NCBI RefSeq assembly: GCF_905397285.1
Contig: NZ_CAJPUX010000002.1
Location: forward strand, 1,116,001 to 1,180,000
Origin: Cupriavidus plantarum
GTDB lineage: Bacteria; Pseudomonadota; Gammaproteobacteria; Burkholderiales; Burkholderiaceae
Reading direction: 5' to 3'
Length of the DNA: 64,000 nt
Positions 45,603 through 55,002 of this stretch are shown one piece after another (within the stretch, counting starts at the first letter, position 1; every line of letters begins with the position of its first letter). The notes under the pieces are model-generated. The model did not search any database, was not told the origin of the DNA, and was given only the letters and a program-made list of their open reading frames with translations. Both the position numbers and the translations under genes were made by a program.

Positions 45603-46408
45603 CCAGCACCATCGCGCCCGATCCGCTTTCCGTCACGGACCTGGTTCTCGCCAGCGGCTTCGTTGTGGCCAGCGCCGCGGCGTCGTTCATGCTGTCGCTT
45701 GGCGTGCATCGCGCCTTGTTATGGGCGGCGGTGCGCATGGTCGCGCAGCTGCTCGTCGTGGGCTTCCTGCTGAGAATCGTGTTTGGGCTGGCATCCCCAT
45801 GGATCACCGCGCTCACGGTGGCCGTGATGATCGCGGCCGCCGCGCGCGAAGTCGGCGCCCGGCAGGAGCGACGGCTCGCCGGGCCTGTGCACGTGGCGAT
45901 TGGCGCGGCGTCCGTCTTCATCCCCACGGTGCTCGTCACCGTTCTCGCGCTGACTACTGCCTTGCAGCCGACCCCCTGGTACGACCCGCGCCACGCGATA
46001 CCGCTCGCGGGCATCGTGCTCGGCAACGTCATGAACGCCGCGAGCCTGACGCTCGGCGCCACCTTCAACGCGGTATGGCATCAGCGCGCGGCCATCGAAG
46101 CGCGACTGGCACTCGGCGACGATCGGTTCACGGCGCTGCGCGGTGTGGTGAAGCAGGGCGTCAGGACGGGATTGATGCCGACGCTCAACACGATGGCGGC
46201 GGCCGGCATCATCACGATGCCGGGCATCATGACAGGCCAGATCCTGGCGGGCATGGACCCCATCGCCGCGGCCCAGTATCAGATCCTGCTGATGTTCCTG
46301 CTGGCCGGCGGCAGCATGATCGGCGTCACGGTGGCGGCGCTGCTGGCGATGCGGCGGTTGACCGACGACCGGCATCGGCTGCGGCTGGACCGGCTGGTGC
46401 GTCGTTGA
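45599..46408 (+). CDS. fetB: Iron export permease FetB
   Basis: A 269-residue membrane protein with six to seven hydrophobic segments. The UPF0014/FetB signatures are IPLAGIVLGNVMNAASLTLG and GLMPTLNTMAAAGIITMPGIMTGQ. Its start overlaps the fetA stop as ATGA. With FetA it forms the exporter. Confidence 0.9.
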   Translation: MTSTIAPDPLSVTDLVLASGFVVASAAASFMLSLGVHRALLWAAVRMVAQLLVVGFLLRIVFGLASPWITALTVAVMIAAAAREVGARQERRLAGPVHVAIGAASVFIPTVLVTVLALTTALQPTPWYDPRHAIPLAGIVLGNVMNAASLTLGATFNAVWHQRAAIEARLALGDDRFTALRGVVKQGVRTGLMPTLNTMAAAGIITMPGIMTGQILAGMDPIAAAQYQILLMFLLAGGSMIGVTVAALLAMRRLTDDRHRLRLDRLVRR

Positions 46409-46420
46409 GCATTGCCGCTT

Positions 46421-47752
46421 TCATCGCTTTCCCTGAGGCTTCGGCACAGCATCGACCATTGCGCCGACATATGCCGCATCGGTCAACGTGCGCAGGAACG
46501 CCACGATGTCATCGATTTCATCTTCCGTGAGCGCGGCCGGCATACCGGGCTTGCGGTTCATCGGCGGAGAGTTGACGTTGATGTTGTCGCGATACGCGGC
46601 CGGGACGTCGTCGAAAACCTTTCCACCCGCGTACCACTTGCCGGGATCGATCGTCCGCGTGTTGTAGAACGCGACGGCGTCACGCAGCGTGGTGAACACG
46701 CCGTTATGCATGAATCGCTGGCGTACCGCGACATTGCGGAGACCGGGCGTGCGAAGGTACCCACACCATTGCTCGGGTTCCGGCCATCGCAACCGCCGCG
46801 CGGTATCGCACAGGCCGTTATCGAAGTGTTGGGGGTCGCGGTTCGCGGGCAGCGCACGGTTACGCGGCACGGCGATGGCATCGTAGCCGAAGTCGGTGAA
46901 CAGGGAGCGCTCCGGTCGGCTCGCCGTATCGGACAACGTATGGCAACTCATGCAGTTGCCCTTGTCCGGGTTCTTGAACAGCGCAAGACCGCGGGTTTCC
47001 TGTGGCGTCAGCGGCGTGCGATGGCGGAGGTAGTCGTCGAACCGAGAGGTGAACGGCGCCATCTCGTCGCTCTGCATGTACGCCTGCAGGGCGGCACCCA
47101 GCGCGCGCAGCATCGCTTCGGGATCCTTGCGTACCGCGGGGCCGAACTGCGCGGCGAGGGCAGGGGCAAGCTCGGTGGCGTTGACATTGCGTAGCAGCCG
47201 GTCAGGCGAGCCGTTGTTCATCTCGTTCGGGTCGAGCAGCGGGCCGCGAACCTGCTCGGCCAGCGTGTCGGCACGGCCATCGGCGAAGAGCCCGCCGAAA
47301 GGCGAGGCAGCCGGGGCATCGTCGTCCTGATAGAAATGCCTGCGCGGGACATAGCGCACGTATAGCAGCGATGGAGGATTTCGCAGGCTGAAGTGCCCGG
47401 GGCGGCTGCCCTGCGTCACGCCCGGCGTATCGTGAGGCAGCGTGGCCGAGAACGCCCGGGCGGGATCGTGGCAGCTGGCGCACGATTGCCCGCGTGGCAT
47501 CGACAGGCGGACATCGAAGAACGCGCGCCTGCCAAGGGCCACCAGCGTTGGGTCCGGGCGGAACACCGCGGCGGTGGCGTCCACCTTGGCGGTGACCTTC
47601 GGTGTGCCGTTGCCGATCGTCGCGATCACCGTAGCCGGCGGCGCGCCGGGGAGCAGCACCGCTTGCTTGGCCGTTGCAGCGACAGCGGGCAGGGCGGCCG
47701 CCCAGGAGAGCAGGGCGGCGCCGAAAGCAAGCCAGGGAGAAGCCAACCGCAT
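46421..47752 (-). CDS. Diheme cytochrome c peroxidase/MauG-family protein
   Basis: A 443-residue protein with a signal peptide (about residues 1-26, LSWAAALPAVAAT). Two CxxCH haem sites lie in GQSCASCHDPARAF and GNCMSCHTLSD. It also has the MPRGQSCASC/AFSATLPH and NPPSLLYVRY segments of the CcpA/MauG family. It acts in the periplasm, reducing peroxide or oxidising a protein or small substrate. Its ATG shares one base with the stop codon of the phosphoesterase lipoprotein gene upstream, so the two are translationally coupled and probably function together. Confidence 0.9.
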   Translation of the reverse strand: MRLASPWLAFGAALLSWAAALPAVAATAKQAVLLPGAPPATVIATIGNGTPKVTAKVDATAAVFRPDPTLVALGRRAFFDVRLSMPRGQSCASCHDPARAFSATLPHDTPGVTQGSRPGHFSLRNPPSLLYVRYVPRRHFYQDDDAPAASPFGGLFADGRADTLAEQVRGPLLDPNEMNNGSPDRLLRNVNATELAPALAAQFGPAVRKDPEAMLRALGAALQAYMQSDEMAPFTSRFDDYLRHRTPLTPQETRGLALFKNPDKGNCMSCHTLSDTASRPERSLFTDFGYDAIAVPRNRALPANRDPQHFDNGLCDTARRLRWPEPEQWCGYLRTPGLRNVAVRQRFMHNGVFTTLRDAVAFYNTRTIDPGKWYAGGKVFDDVPAAYRDNINVNSPPMNRKPGMPAALTEDEIDDIVAFLRTLTDAAYVGAMVDAVPKPQGKR

Positions 47753-49272
47753 CAAGGCGTCAGGAAACCGGTCTTGTCGCAGGTGAGCGTGCTGCCGGTC
47801 TGGTCGCAGGTGGCCAGCAGCTCGCCGGCCTTGGTGTAGGCCTTGAACTGCCAGCCGGTGGCCGGCGATGCATGACGGTCCATCACGAGGAAGCCGAAGC
47901 TCGCATGATGCGTGATGCGATCGATGGTCGTGCCGGTTGCCGGAACGCTGCCGGCGGGCAGCGGATCGGGCAGGGCGACATCGAGGTTGTCGCCACCGTT
48001 GCCGGAAACGATCGTGGCGGGATGCGCCGAGGCAAAGTTGATGGCCTGGAAGTCGTGCACGTGGCCATGCAGCGCGAGCTGGATGCCGGTCGGATAGTAG
48101 GCCTGCGCGTTGAGGCTGGACATCACCGATTGCAGCGCGAGGTTACCGGGCGCGGGGTTGGCGCCGGCGACCGGCGCGAAGCCGAGAATCGGATGGTGAT
48201 TCGTGAAGATCGTCGTGGTCATGCCGGTCTTCGCCGCCAGCGTTGCAACGGTCTGGAACTGCTTCTGATAGGCGATAAACTGCGGATCGTTGGTGGCGAG
48301 GGCGGTCTTGCCGGCCTTGGCGGAGTCGAACACGATCACCTGCGAACCGCCGCCGAGCGACACCGCATAGGGATCCGCATAGTTGGCGACGGCATCGTTG
48401 GCGGGGTCGTCGCACGAACGCGTGGCGTCATACGGACGCGTATCGAGGAACCGCGCCCAACCCTGACCGGCACGCGCGCACTCCTCGTGATTGCCCCGCA
48501 CGACGATCCACGGCGCCTTGGCGAGCAGCGGTGCGGCCGGCTTGAACAGATCGGCCTGCCAGGTATCCCAGCCATAGCCCCACGGGCTGCCCTGGCAACC
48601 GGCGATATCGGGAGGACAGGCGTTCTCGCGATAGTGGTAGTCACCGATATGGAGCACGAGATCGGGATTGAAGCCGGCTGCCGTCGTAGCCAGCGCAGCC
48701 AGCGGCCAGGCCTCGGTATCGGAGCAGGCCTGCCATGCATTGTCAGCCTTCTTCAGCCGGCAACCGGTATCGGCGAGCACGACGATGCGCTGCGGCGTGG
48801 CTTTGGGCAGCGGCAAAGGCTGCGCGCCGACCGCGGCGCTGGAGGCAGTGGCCGGCAGCGTGGCTTCGCAAACCGAAACCGGAAACTCCGAAGCCTTCGA
48901 ATCGGCCGCCGCGCTGGCGGTGGTACGCAGCGGCACCGTCGCGGGCCCCACGCGCAACGTCATACGCGCCGCGGCGCCATCGACCGTCAACAACGGACAC
49001 GCCGCATTGGCCCCCGCGCCAGCCTCGGCCACATAACGCGTCACCACCCGCGCGATCGCCCGGTTCCCATCCCCAATCTCCACCCACGCGGCCTGAATAT
49101 TCGCACTGGCTGTAGCCGCATCCGGCGCGGGAGCCGCCGGCGCCGAAGCAGGCGGCACATTGCCGCCGCCACTGTTATTGTCATCACTCCCACAGCCATG
49201 CAGCGCAACCATTGCGGCGATGGCCGCTGTACCTGCAAGCCAGATGAAAGCGTTCTTCTTTTGTAGGCTCAT
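47752..49272 (-). CDS. Lipoprotein calcineurin-like metallophosphoesterase
   Basis: A 506-residue protein with a lipoprotein signal (AAIAAMVALHGC, Cys lipidation site) followed by a Ser/Gly/Ala/Pro-rich linker. Metallophosphoesterase motifs occur in order: VVLADTG, LHIGDYHYREN, RGNHEE, NHHP and HGHVHDFQ. It is thus an outer- or inner-membrane-anchored periplasmic hydrolase, perhaps an acid phosphatase. It is coupled with the diheme peroxidase, a pairing seen in other betaproteobacteria and of unknown purpose. Confidence 0.87.
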   Translation of the reverse strand: MSLQKKNAFIWLAGTAAIAAMVALHGCGSDDNNSGGGNVPPASAPAAPAPDAATASANIQAAWVEIGDGNRAIARVVTRYVAEAGAGANAACPLLTVDGAAARMTLRVGPATVPLRTTASAAADSKASEFPVSVCEATLPATASSAAVGAQPLPLPKATPQRIVVLADTGCRLKKADNAWQACSDTEAWPLAALATTAAGFNPDLVLHIGDYHYRENACPPDIAGCQGSPWGYGWDTWQADLFKPAAPLLAKAPWIVVRGNHEECARAGQGWARFLDTRPYDATRSCDDPANDAVANYADPYAVSLGGGSQVIVFDSAKAGKTALATNDPQFIAYQKQFQTVATLAAKTGMTTTIFTNHHPILGFAPVAGANPAPGNLALQSVMSSLNAQAYYPTGIQLALHGHVHDFQAINFASAHPATIVSGNGGDNLDVALPDPLPAGSVPATGTTIDRITHHASFGFLVMDRHASPATGWQFKAYTKAGELLATCDQTGSTLTCDKTGFLTP

Positions 49273-49355
49273 ATCGTTCTCGTTCTTCCCGGTGTCGGGT
49301 GGGGACGTTATATGAGCGATGTGAAACGGGCGTGACGGGCGGAAGGATGGGGCCT

Positions 49356-49373
49356 TACGTGGTGCTTCACGTA
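49356..49373. repeat. Small inverted repeat TACGTG-6-CACGTA
   Basis: TACGTG (49356-49361) and CACGTA (49368-49373) are perfect complements around GTGCTT. The repeat lies between the lipoprotein gene and the first transposase remnant, beside an AT-rich stretch. It may be a promoter-linked regulator site of the minus-strand gene. Confidence 0.45.
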
Positions 49374-49400
49374 TTTAACATAAGATGGATTATACGAGTG

Positions 49401-50476
49401 GTGGGTGTTGGCGTTAAGTTGTCCACCCACGGTCCGTTAGCCGCGCAACCGCGCGCCTGCCTCGGCGAGCTCGTTCAGATCGACGGCAGCGACCATGCAT
49501 GGTTCGAGGACCGTTCGCCGGCGTGCACGCTGCTGGTTTTCGTCGATGATGCGACTGGCCAGCTGATGCAGCTGCTGTTCGCGCCGACCGAATCGACGCT
49601 CGCGTATTTCACCGCCACGCGTGCCTATATCGAGCGACACGGCAAGCCGCTGGCGTTCTACAGCGACAAAGCTGGCATCTTCCGCGCAAACCGCCAGCAA
49701 ACGCCCGAGGGCCGCGGCTATACGCAGCTCGGCCGAGCGCTGTTCGAACTCGATATCGACATCCTGTGCGCCAATACGAGCCAGGCCAAGGGCCGAGTCG
49801 AACGGATGAATGGCACGCTGGACAACCGGTTGGTGAAGGAGCTGCGCCTGCGCGGCATCAGCTCGATGGCCAACGCCAACGCGTATGCGCCCGCCTTCAT
49901 CGCCGACTTCAACGCCCGGTTCGCTAAGGTGCCACGCAGCGATTTCAACGCCCATCGGCCGCTACACAACCATGAGGACTTACGGCGCATCTGTTGGCGC
50001 GAATGGCGCAAGGTCACCCATAGCCTGAGCCTCCAGTACGACAAGACGTTGTACCTGCTCGAGGACCTTTCGGGGCACCGGCAGCTGATCCATCGCTACA
50101 TCGAGGTGGCCGAATATCCCTACGGCGCAATCGAGCTATGGGCCGACGACACCTCCCTGCCCTACACCACCCACTATCGCTATCCAGAGGTCGACCAGGC
50201 CGCGATCGTCGAGAACAAGCGGCTGGGCCATGTACTGGGGATTGCGCAGAAGGTGCAGGCGCTACGCGACAATCGGCACTACGAGGGGCCGTCGCGCACC
50301 ATGTCAGGCGTGCCGCCAGGCCCTCAGCCTGTCACACCGGGCGCGCGACGCCAGCGACAAATCAACCGCCTCGATCTGGAGCGCGCGATGCGGCAAAGTC
50401 CGCTGGCCGCAGTGTCGGACGATGACCCGACTCAGGGCGTACCGCATGTCGAATGACCGGCGGCTTCCGACCCCTC
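49401..50476 (+). mobile_element. ISNCY-family transposase remnant, copy 1 (5' truncated)
   Basis: The frame from about 49420 to 50456 encodes the C-terminal two-thirds of an ISNCY-type transposase: IDGSDHAWFEDR, FYSDKAGIFRAN and RVERMNGTL carry the DDE residues, and NKRLGHVLGIAQKV is near the end. The N-terminal helix-turn-helix half is absent. Against copy 2 this copy has one codon fewer (RRICW versus RRIFCW) but no frameshift. The similarity to copy 2 begins at GTGGGTGTTGGCG (49401) and ends after the CGGCTTCCGACC segment near 50476. The GTGGGT...ACCCAC inverted repeat sits at the left edge. Orientation is the same as copy 2. Confidence 0.85.
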
Positions 50477-50795
50477 TGAGACATCCAACTGTTGCGAGGT
50501 GGACGGCCCTATTACACCGATGAGCCGTCATTCCCCTCGAAATGCGACGTATGCAACGTGTAAGATAGAGCGTCGCGCCGCAAGCTTAAAATCAGAGGCT
50601 TGTAAGGTACGACTTCAAAATGATCATATCGGTCGAAGTCGCCTAGCTAAGCAAGCCCTCGCACGATGCCGGATCGCTAAGTCCGAACATCTGCGCCTTG
50701 AGACAATAAGACTGGCAACAGGACCGCCCGGTGCGAATTGAGCTCGCAACTGCTGATTTTTGCTGTGAGCAAACAACAATTCAATAAGAGCACAG
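50477..50795. other. Gap between transposase remnant and islet gene
   Basis: I see no supportable gene in these 319 bases. Base composition drops to near-even here, marking entry into the lower-GC islet. The promoter of the 1099-residue protein should lie near its right end, where AACAATTCAATAAGAG precedes the start codon. Confidence 0.5.
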
Positions 50796-53700
50796 ATGGA
50801 TAACAGTAACAAGCACCTTCGGTGGCTACATATTAGCGATTTGCATGCGGGTCAGGATACGCAGGACTGGCTGTGGCCGACGTTGCAGACCAATTTTTTC
50901 GATGATCTGGATCGTATCATTCCGTCGATGGGCGGCGTGGATCTAGTCATTTTCTCGGGTGATCTTACTCAGCGTGGGACATCCGTCAACTTTGACACGT
51001 TAGAGCGATTGCTTGGTCGCCTGTGGGAGCAGTTCGACAAATATGGCTGCAAACCTTCGCTGTTCATGGTCCCCGGAAACCATGACCTAGTCCGGCCCGA
51101 TCCATACGATCCAATTACGGCTGCGCTGCGCTCATGGTGGGAGAACGGGAACGTCAAGGAGGCCTTCTGGAAGTCGCAGGAAAATTCCTATCGCACCTTC
51201 ATCAATAACGCCTTTTCGAACTACACGTGTTTTCGCCGCCGTCTCATCGACAGCGGATTTCCGCTATGCACTGGGACCGAAGGTGCCCTTCCCGGGGACA
51301 CTTCGTGTGTCCTCGTTAAGGACGAGTTGCGCCTTGGGCTGGTCGGACTGAATTCCACGTATTTGCAACTGTTCGATGCTGACGGGCCCAAGCTGGATCT
51401 TGACGTTCGGCAGCTCCTTGCGGTAACGGGAGGGGATCCAGACGCTTGGTGTCGTGCAAACCATATCAATCTCTTGATCACGCATCACCCGGAGAGCTGG
51501 CTTGCGGAGCCTGCCTTGCGACACCTTCATGGTGAGATTTATCCGCCCGGTCGATTCACCGCCCATCTCTACGGGCACATGCATGAGCCGTCAATTCAAA
51601 GTAGAAGAGACGGGGGGAGTGCGGAACGAAATTCATTCCAGGCTGCTTCGTTGTACGGCCTGCGCAAGTACGGCGCCGGGAAAATCGATAGAGTTCATGG
51701 CTACACTGGCGCAAGGCTAGAACTCGATGCGGGGCGGATCCGGGTCTGGCCGCGCATCGATACCGTGGTCGGTTCCGGAGCCCGTCGCTTCGCGCCCGAC
51801 ATCAGTTTTGACCTCAGCGAACAGAACAACTTCGAACTGGGCCTTGGCAACCTTGCCGGTCTGCAGGGGAGTGCAGGGCTGGGGGTCGTACCGCCGACAA
51901 GGAGCTTTGGCAATCCACAGCAGGAAGCCGCGATGGCAGCCCAAGGAGCGGCGCCGGAAATGAGGAGCCATCCGCTTAGATCCGCCATCCAGCATGCGGC
52001 CGTTCGCAGAATCGAACAACGCAAGCTCAAAGCCGCCATTGAGGCGCGTCGCGTGGCTTGGCTCTCGGCAGACTGGGGGTATGCTGCCGATGATTTCATC
52101 TCGTCGGTCCTTGCGACGCTGCCCTCGCCGATGACCGCGACCTACCGTCTCGACCTGCAGGACTACACGGATCGGGAATCGTTCTTTGCCAAGTTCGCAC
52201 TGCAAACAGGGTACAGTTTCCAAGAGTTCTGCAAGTCTATCTCTGGCGTCGATCGAGTCTTGCTGCTGTTGGAGGACGTCCCTGTTTCACGTTCGACGGC
52301 GCCCGAAAGCGCCGCTTGGGAAGAAGAAATCAGCGGCATTGTAAATGCGACGCTGGAGTACTGTACCAACAGCGTGGTCATCCTTGTCTCGCGACAACTT
52401 CCGAATTCTGTAGGCTTCGCTACCGTTGAGATAAAGCCGTTGGACGAGGCCGATGTCCAGGCCTATCTGCTCAATCACCCACAGGGCGGAGCCAGTTTAG
52501 CTGGCCCGAACGAAGTCAGCGAAATTCTGCGCTTGACGGGCGGTCTGCCGGTCGAGATTGATTCGATCCTTCGGGAGTTGGAGTTTATTTCGTTACCTGA
52601 ACTAGTGGAGCTGAGGCTGACCAGCCCTCGGCCCGCTGCAGGTGCAATCGTCGGCCATGACGGGCTGTTACCTGTCATTGAGAGCCTGAGAAATTCGCCG
52701 AACCCCGACGTCGCGCGAGCATTCGGCCTACTGGTGGCCCTCTCCGCTTTTCCATACGGAGAGACGCTTGCCAGAGTCAAACGCTTTGATCCGCAGTTCC
52801 CGTTCTATCCATTGCAGGCCGCCATATTGGCGGATCGGGGCTTGATAGAACCCGTTGTCAGCGCGCTGGCGCTGGAGGGTAAGTATCCTGGCGCGAACGT
52901 CGGTCGGAAGCTGGTGGCGAAGCAGGTCGTCAGACAGACGGTCGAGTCTATCCTGTCGCCGGTGGAAATTGATCTGCGCAATGGCCGCGCTGCTGCCATT
53001 TATTTTGGCGACAAATGGAATGTGGGCGAACCGCGGAGCATCCGATCGGAAGATCTAAAGAAGGCGTTAGGCGGCGATGGCGGACTCGGCAATCCGCACG
53101 CGGTCATCAACGCCCTTCTGCAGCGGGCGGTGGAAGTGGATGATTCGACGCGCTTGAGCCGCGCGGTCCTACTTGCTAGATTGTTCATTGCCAATCTTAG
53201 CAGCGGCGACAACTATCGGAGTAGCGTGACCGCTTGCCTGGATTTCCTGAAGCTCATTCCCGATACGGGCACTTATGCGGACGATCGCAATTGGCTTAAA
53301 TACAATCTCTCGCGTTGTCAGCGCATGCTTGGCCAGAGGGACTTGGCCATCAATCTGTATGAAGAACTTGAAAATGTCAAACTCGAGCGACGAACCAAGC
53401 AACGGCTGCTCCTGAACTGGGCCTTGGCATTGCAGCATACCAACCAAGCCAAGGCGAAGGAGATTGCGGGGAAAGTCGTCTCTCTGGGCAAAGCAACGTT
53501 TTCGGCCATGCAGGCCGAATCTCTGATACTTCAATTGAGTTCGGAGGACCCAAACCGTTTCCAGAAGCTCAGAGATCTTGAAGCGCGTGCTCGAGGCAAA
53601 AAGGCTGTTACAACAGCGAACACGATCGCTTTCTTTCTCGCGAACAACAGCAACGGCCCCGTCGGCGAACGACGCGCCAAGTTACTTACCATTGCCGCAA

Positions 53701-54095
53701 GCGCTAAGCGGAATAACGATCCATATAGTGCAGCACAAGCCATTGTGGAGATCGCTGGGCTGGTCAAGAACGGCGCTGAAGGCCTGACTCCGGACGAGCT
53801 TTCTGGCCTTATCGAAGCGTATCACTATCTTTACAACGAGCGCATTGGCACACTGTTTCACCGATGCCATGACGGACTTTGGCGGCACTTCTACGAAAGG
53901 TCCGACGTGGAGAACTTGCTCAGACTGTTCCGTCATAGTTCCTTTATCTGGCGGATCTACGGCGAAGATTCGCGTGAGCAGTCGTATATCGAACAGTTGG
54001 CGAGTTTGTTGTCCCGCGGAATGCCAACGGAGAGCGCCGAAGGGACCTACCTTATGGTGCGGGCGGAGCGGTTGCAAATCACCTTGGAGGCCTAG
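50796..54095 (+). CDS. Metallophosphoesterase-STAND NTPase-helical repeat fusion protein
   Basis: A 1099-residue protein that I do not recognise as a named system. Residues 1-270 are a calcineurin-like phosphoesterase with all metal motifs: SDLH (Asp15, His17), SGD (Asp56), GNHD (94-97), THH (His230, His231) and GHMH (His261, His263). Residues about 400-600 look like a STAND/NB-ARC NTPase: an RRVAWLSADWGYAADDFI segment where the P-loop should be, VLLLLEDV (488-494) as Walker B, SVVILVSRQ (526-534), and TGGLPVEID (581-589) matching the GLPLA motif. The P-loop Gly/Lys/Thr are missing. Residues about 740-1099 are alpha-helical and TPR-like. Such effector-STAND-repeat order is typical of conflict and antiphage proteins. 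Codon use is less GC-rich than in the flanks. Confidence 0.85.
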   Translation: MDNSNKHLRWLHISDLHAGQDTQDWLWPTLQTNFFDDLDRIIPSMGGVDLVIFSGDLTQRGTSVNFDTLERLLGRLWEQFDKYGCKPSLFMVPGNHDLVRPDPYDPITAALRSWWENGNVKEAFWKSQENSYRTFINNAFSNYTCFRRRLIDSGFPLCTGTEGALPGDTSCVLVKDELRLGLVGLNSTYLQLFDADGPKLDLDVRQLLAVTGGDPDAWCRANHINLLITHHPESWLAEPALRHLHGEIYPPGRFTAHLYGHMHEPSIQSRRDGGSAERNSFQAASLYGLRKYGAGKIDRVHGYTGARLELDAGRIRVWPRIDTVVGSGARRFAPDISFDLSEQNNFELGLGNLAGLQGSAGLGVVPPTRSFGNPQQEAAMAAQGAAPEMRSHPLRSAIQHAAVRRIEQRKLKAAIEARRVAWLSADWGYAADDFISSVLATLPSPMTATYRLDLQDYTDRESFFAKFALQTGYSFQEFCKSISGVDRVLLLLEDVPVSRSTAPESAAWEEEISGIVNATLEYCTNSVVILVSRQLPNSVGFATVEIKPLDEADVQAYLLNHPQGGASLAGPNEVSEILRLTGGLPVEIDSILRELEFISLPELVELRLTSPRPAAGAIVGHDGLLPVIESLRNSPNPDVARAFGLLVALSAFPYGETLARVKRFDPQFPFYPLQAAILADRGLIEPVVSALALEGKYPGANVGRKLVAKQVVRQTVESILSPVEIDLRNGRAAAIYFGDKWNVGEPRSIRSEDLKKALGGDGGLGNPHAVINALLQRAVEVDDSTRLSRAVLLARLFIANLSSGDNYRSSVTACLDFLKLIPDTGTYADDRNWLKYNLSRCQRMLGQRDLAINLYEELENVKLERRTKQRLLLNWALALQHTNQAKAKEIAGKVVSLGKATFSAMQAESLILQLSSEDPNRFQKLRDLEARARGKKAVTTANTIAFFLANNSNGPVGERRAKLLTIAASAKRNNDPYSAAQAIVEIAGLVKNGAEGLTPDELSGLIEAYHYLYNERIGTLFHRCHDGLWRHFYERSDVENLLRLFRHSSFIWRIYGEDSREQSYIEQLASLLSRGMPTESAEGTYLMVRAERLQITLEA

Positions 54096-54431
54096 TCCGT
54101 GCTTCACTTTGCCGTGCCGGTTAGCGGCGTGTTGTGAACCACTCTGTGCCGCAACGTATAGGATACAGTTCCCACCTCGGTGGGGATTCGGGGTGCCAAC
54201 ATTCTGCGAATTAGGTTTTGCGGACCCCCGTCAGCGGGTGTTGGGGACTGCGGCTATCCCGGCTCCCAATGGGGCGGACGATTTGCATGCGACCCGATGC
54301 CATGGCCAATGAATCGCTTCGCCCAGGACGGGATCCGTGTAGGGCAGAAGGCAACTCGAAAGGCGACATAGCCGCAACGGATGCCTAATGTCAGCAAATG
54401 GCCGGTCTCTGACGTCCGCCAATTCCCGTAT
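54096..54431. other. Non-coding or eroded sequence downstream of the fusion gene
   Basis: No supportable gene. Short open frames on both strands lack coding character. Confidence 0.5.
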
Positions 54432-54610
54432 GAGGCCCCTCGAGCTGGAATTTTGCGGGACACCTGCCCGGGGACATGGCGATCGAGATCCGCTCGCGCG
54501 ACGAGACAGTGCTGTTCGTTGGTGACGTCATAACACAGCAGGTGCAGGTACACCCCATCCTCACGTGGGGCGTCAACGTTACCGATGCTACCGTTGCCCC
54601 GCTACAAGGT
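54432..54610 (+). pseudogene. Fragment of an MBL-fold metallohydrolase
   Basis: In one frame the sequence reads AGHLPGDMAIEIRSRDE, then TVLFVGDVITQQVQVHP and TWGVNVTDA. This closely follows the internal GHTPGHMxxEI...FVGDVxxxPxQVxxPxW block of MBL-fold hydrolases. The first Zn-binding region and the C-terminus are missing, a TGA lies just upstream, and the family His after TPG is Asp. It is therefore a decayed fragment. I based this on motif memory only. Confidence 0.5.
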
Positions 54611-54612
54611 CT

Positions 54613-54852
54613 CTATTCTTGCGACCGGACTCCCTTACCGCTAACATCCCGCGGTTCATGGCCGAACGACTTGCGTTCTTGAACCTGACCGTCAGGGCCA
54701 TGAATCCACAGTGGGACACCTTCGTTCTTGGCGCGATCGGTACCGGCGGCGACCGCCTGTTCCTCCGTCCGGAAATACGTGCGGTTGCCTGTTCCCGTTG
54801 CAACGACAGCCCAGCCGTCGCCATGCGCTATTACATGGATGTTGAAAGTCAT
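54613..54852 (-). CDS. DUF2188-domain small protein
   Basis: 79 residues starting at ATG 54852 behind GGAGA. The pattern NIHVIAHGDGWAVVATGTGN, then FRTEEQAVAAGTDRAKNEGV and WIHGPDGQVQERKSFGHEP matches DUF2188, a small alpha/beta domain common in plasmids, prophages and accessory DNA with unknown function. The opposite strand has a longer open frame (54565-55002), but it lacks coding character there. It is divergent from the small coiled-coil gene at 55003. Confidence 0.75.
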   Translation of the reverse strand: MTFNIHVIAHGDGWAVVATGTGNRTYFRTEEQAVAAGTDRAKNEGVPLWIHGPDGQVQERKSFGHEPRDVSGKGVRSQE

Positions 54853-55002
54853 ACGTGGTCTCCGGCGAAGGAAGTTGATCTTGTTACAAACGCTACCGGG
54901 CTTTGTCTGCCGGCCAGTCATACAGTCTTGCTATATTCCGAGACGAAGATGGGAAAGCGGAACTGTCATATTCGCATCGCCCACGGGATCGGAGCGAAAA
55001 CT

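Noticed and set aside
49299..49420. N-terminal extension of the ISNCY reading frame in copy 1
   Set aside because: Sequence before 49401 is not shared with copy 2 and does not resemble the transposase N-terminus; it is fortuitous open frame.
54565..55002. Upstream extension of the small coiled-coil gene
   Set aside because: It is antisense to the DUF2188 gene and lacks coding character; ATG 55003 with GGAG is a better start.
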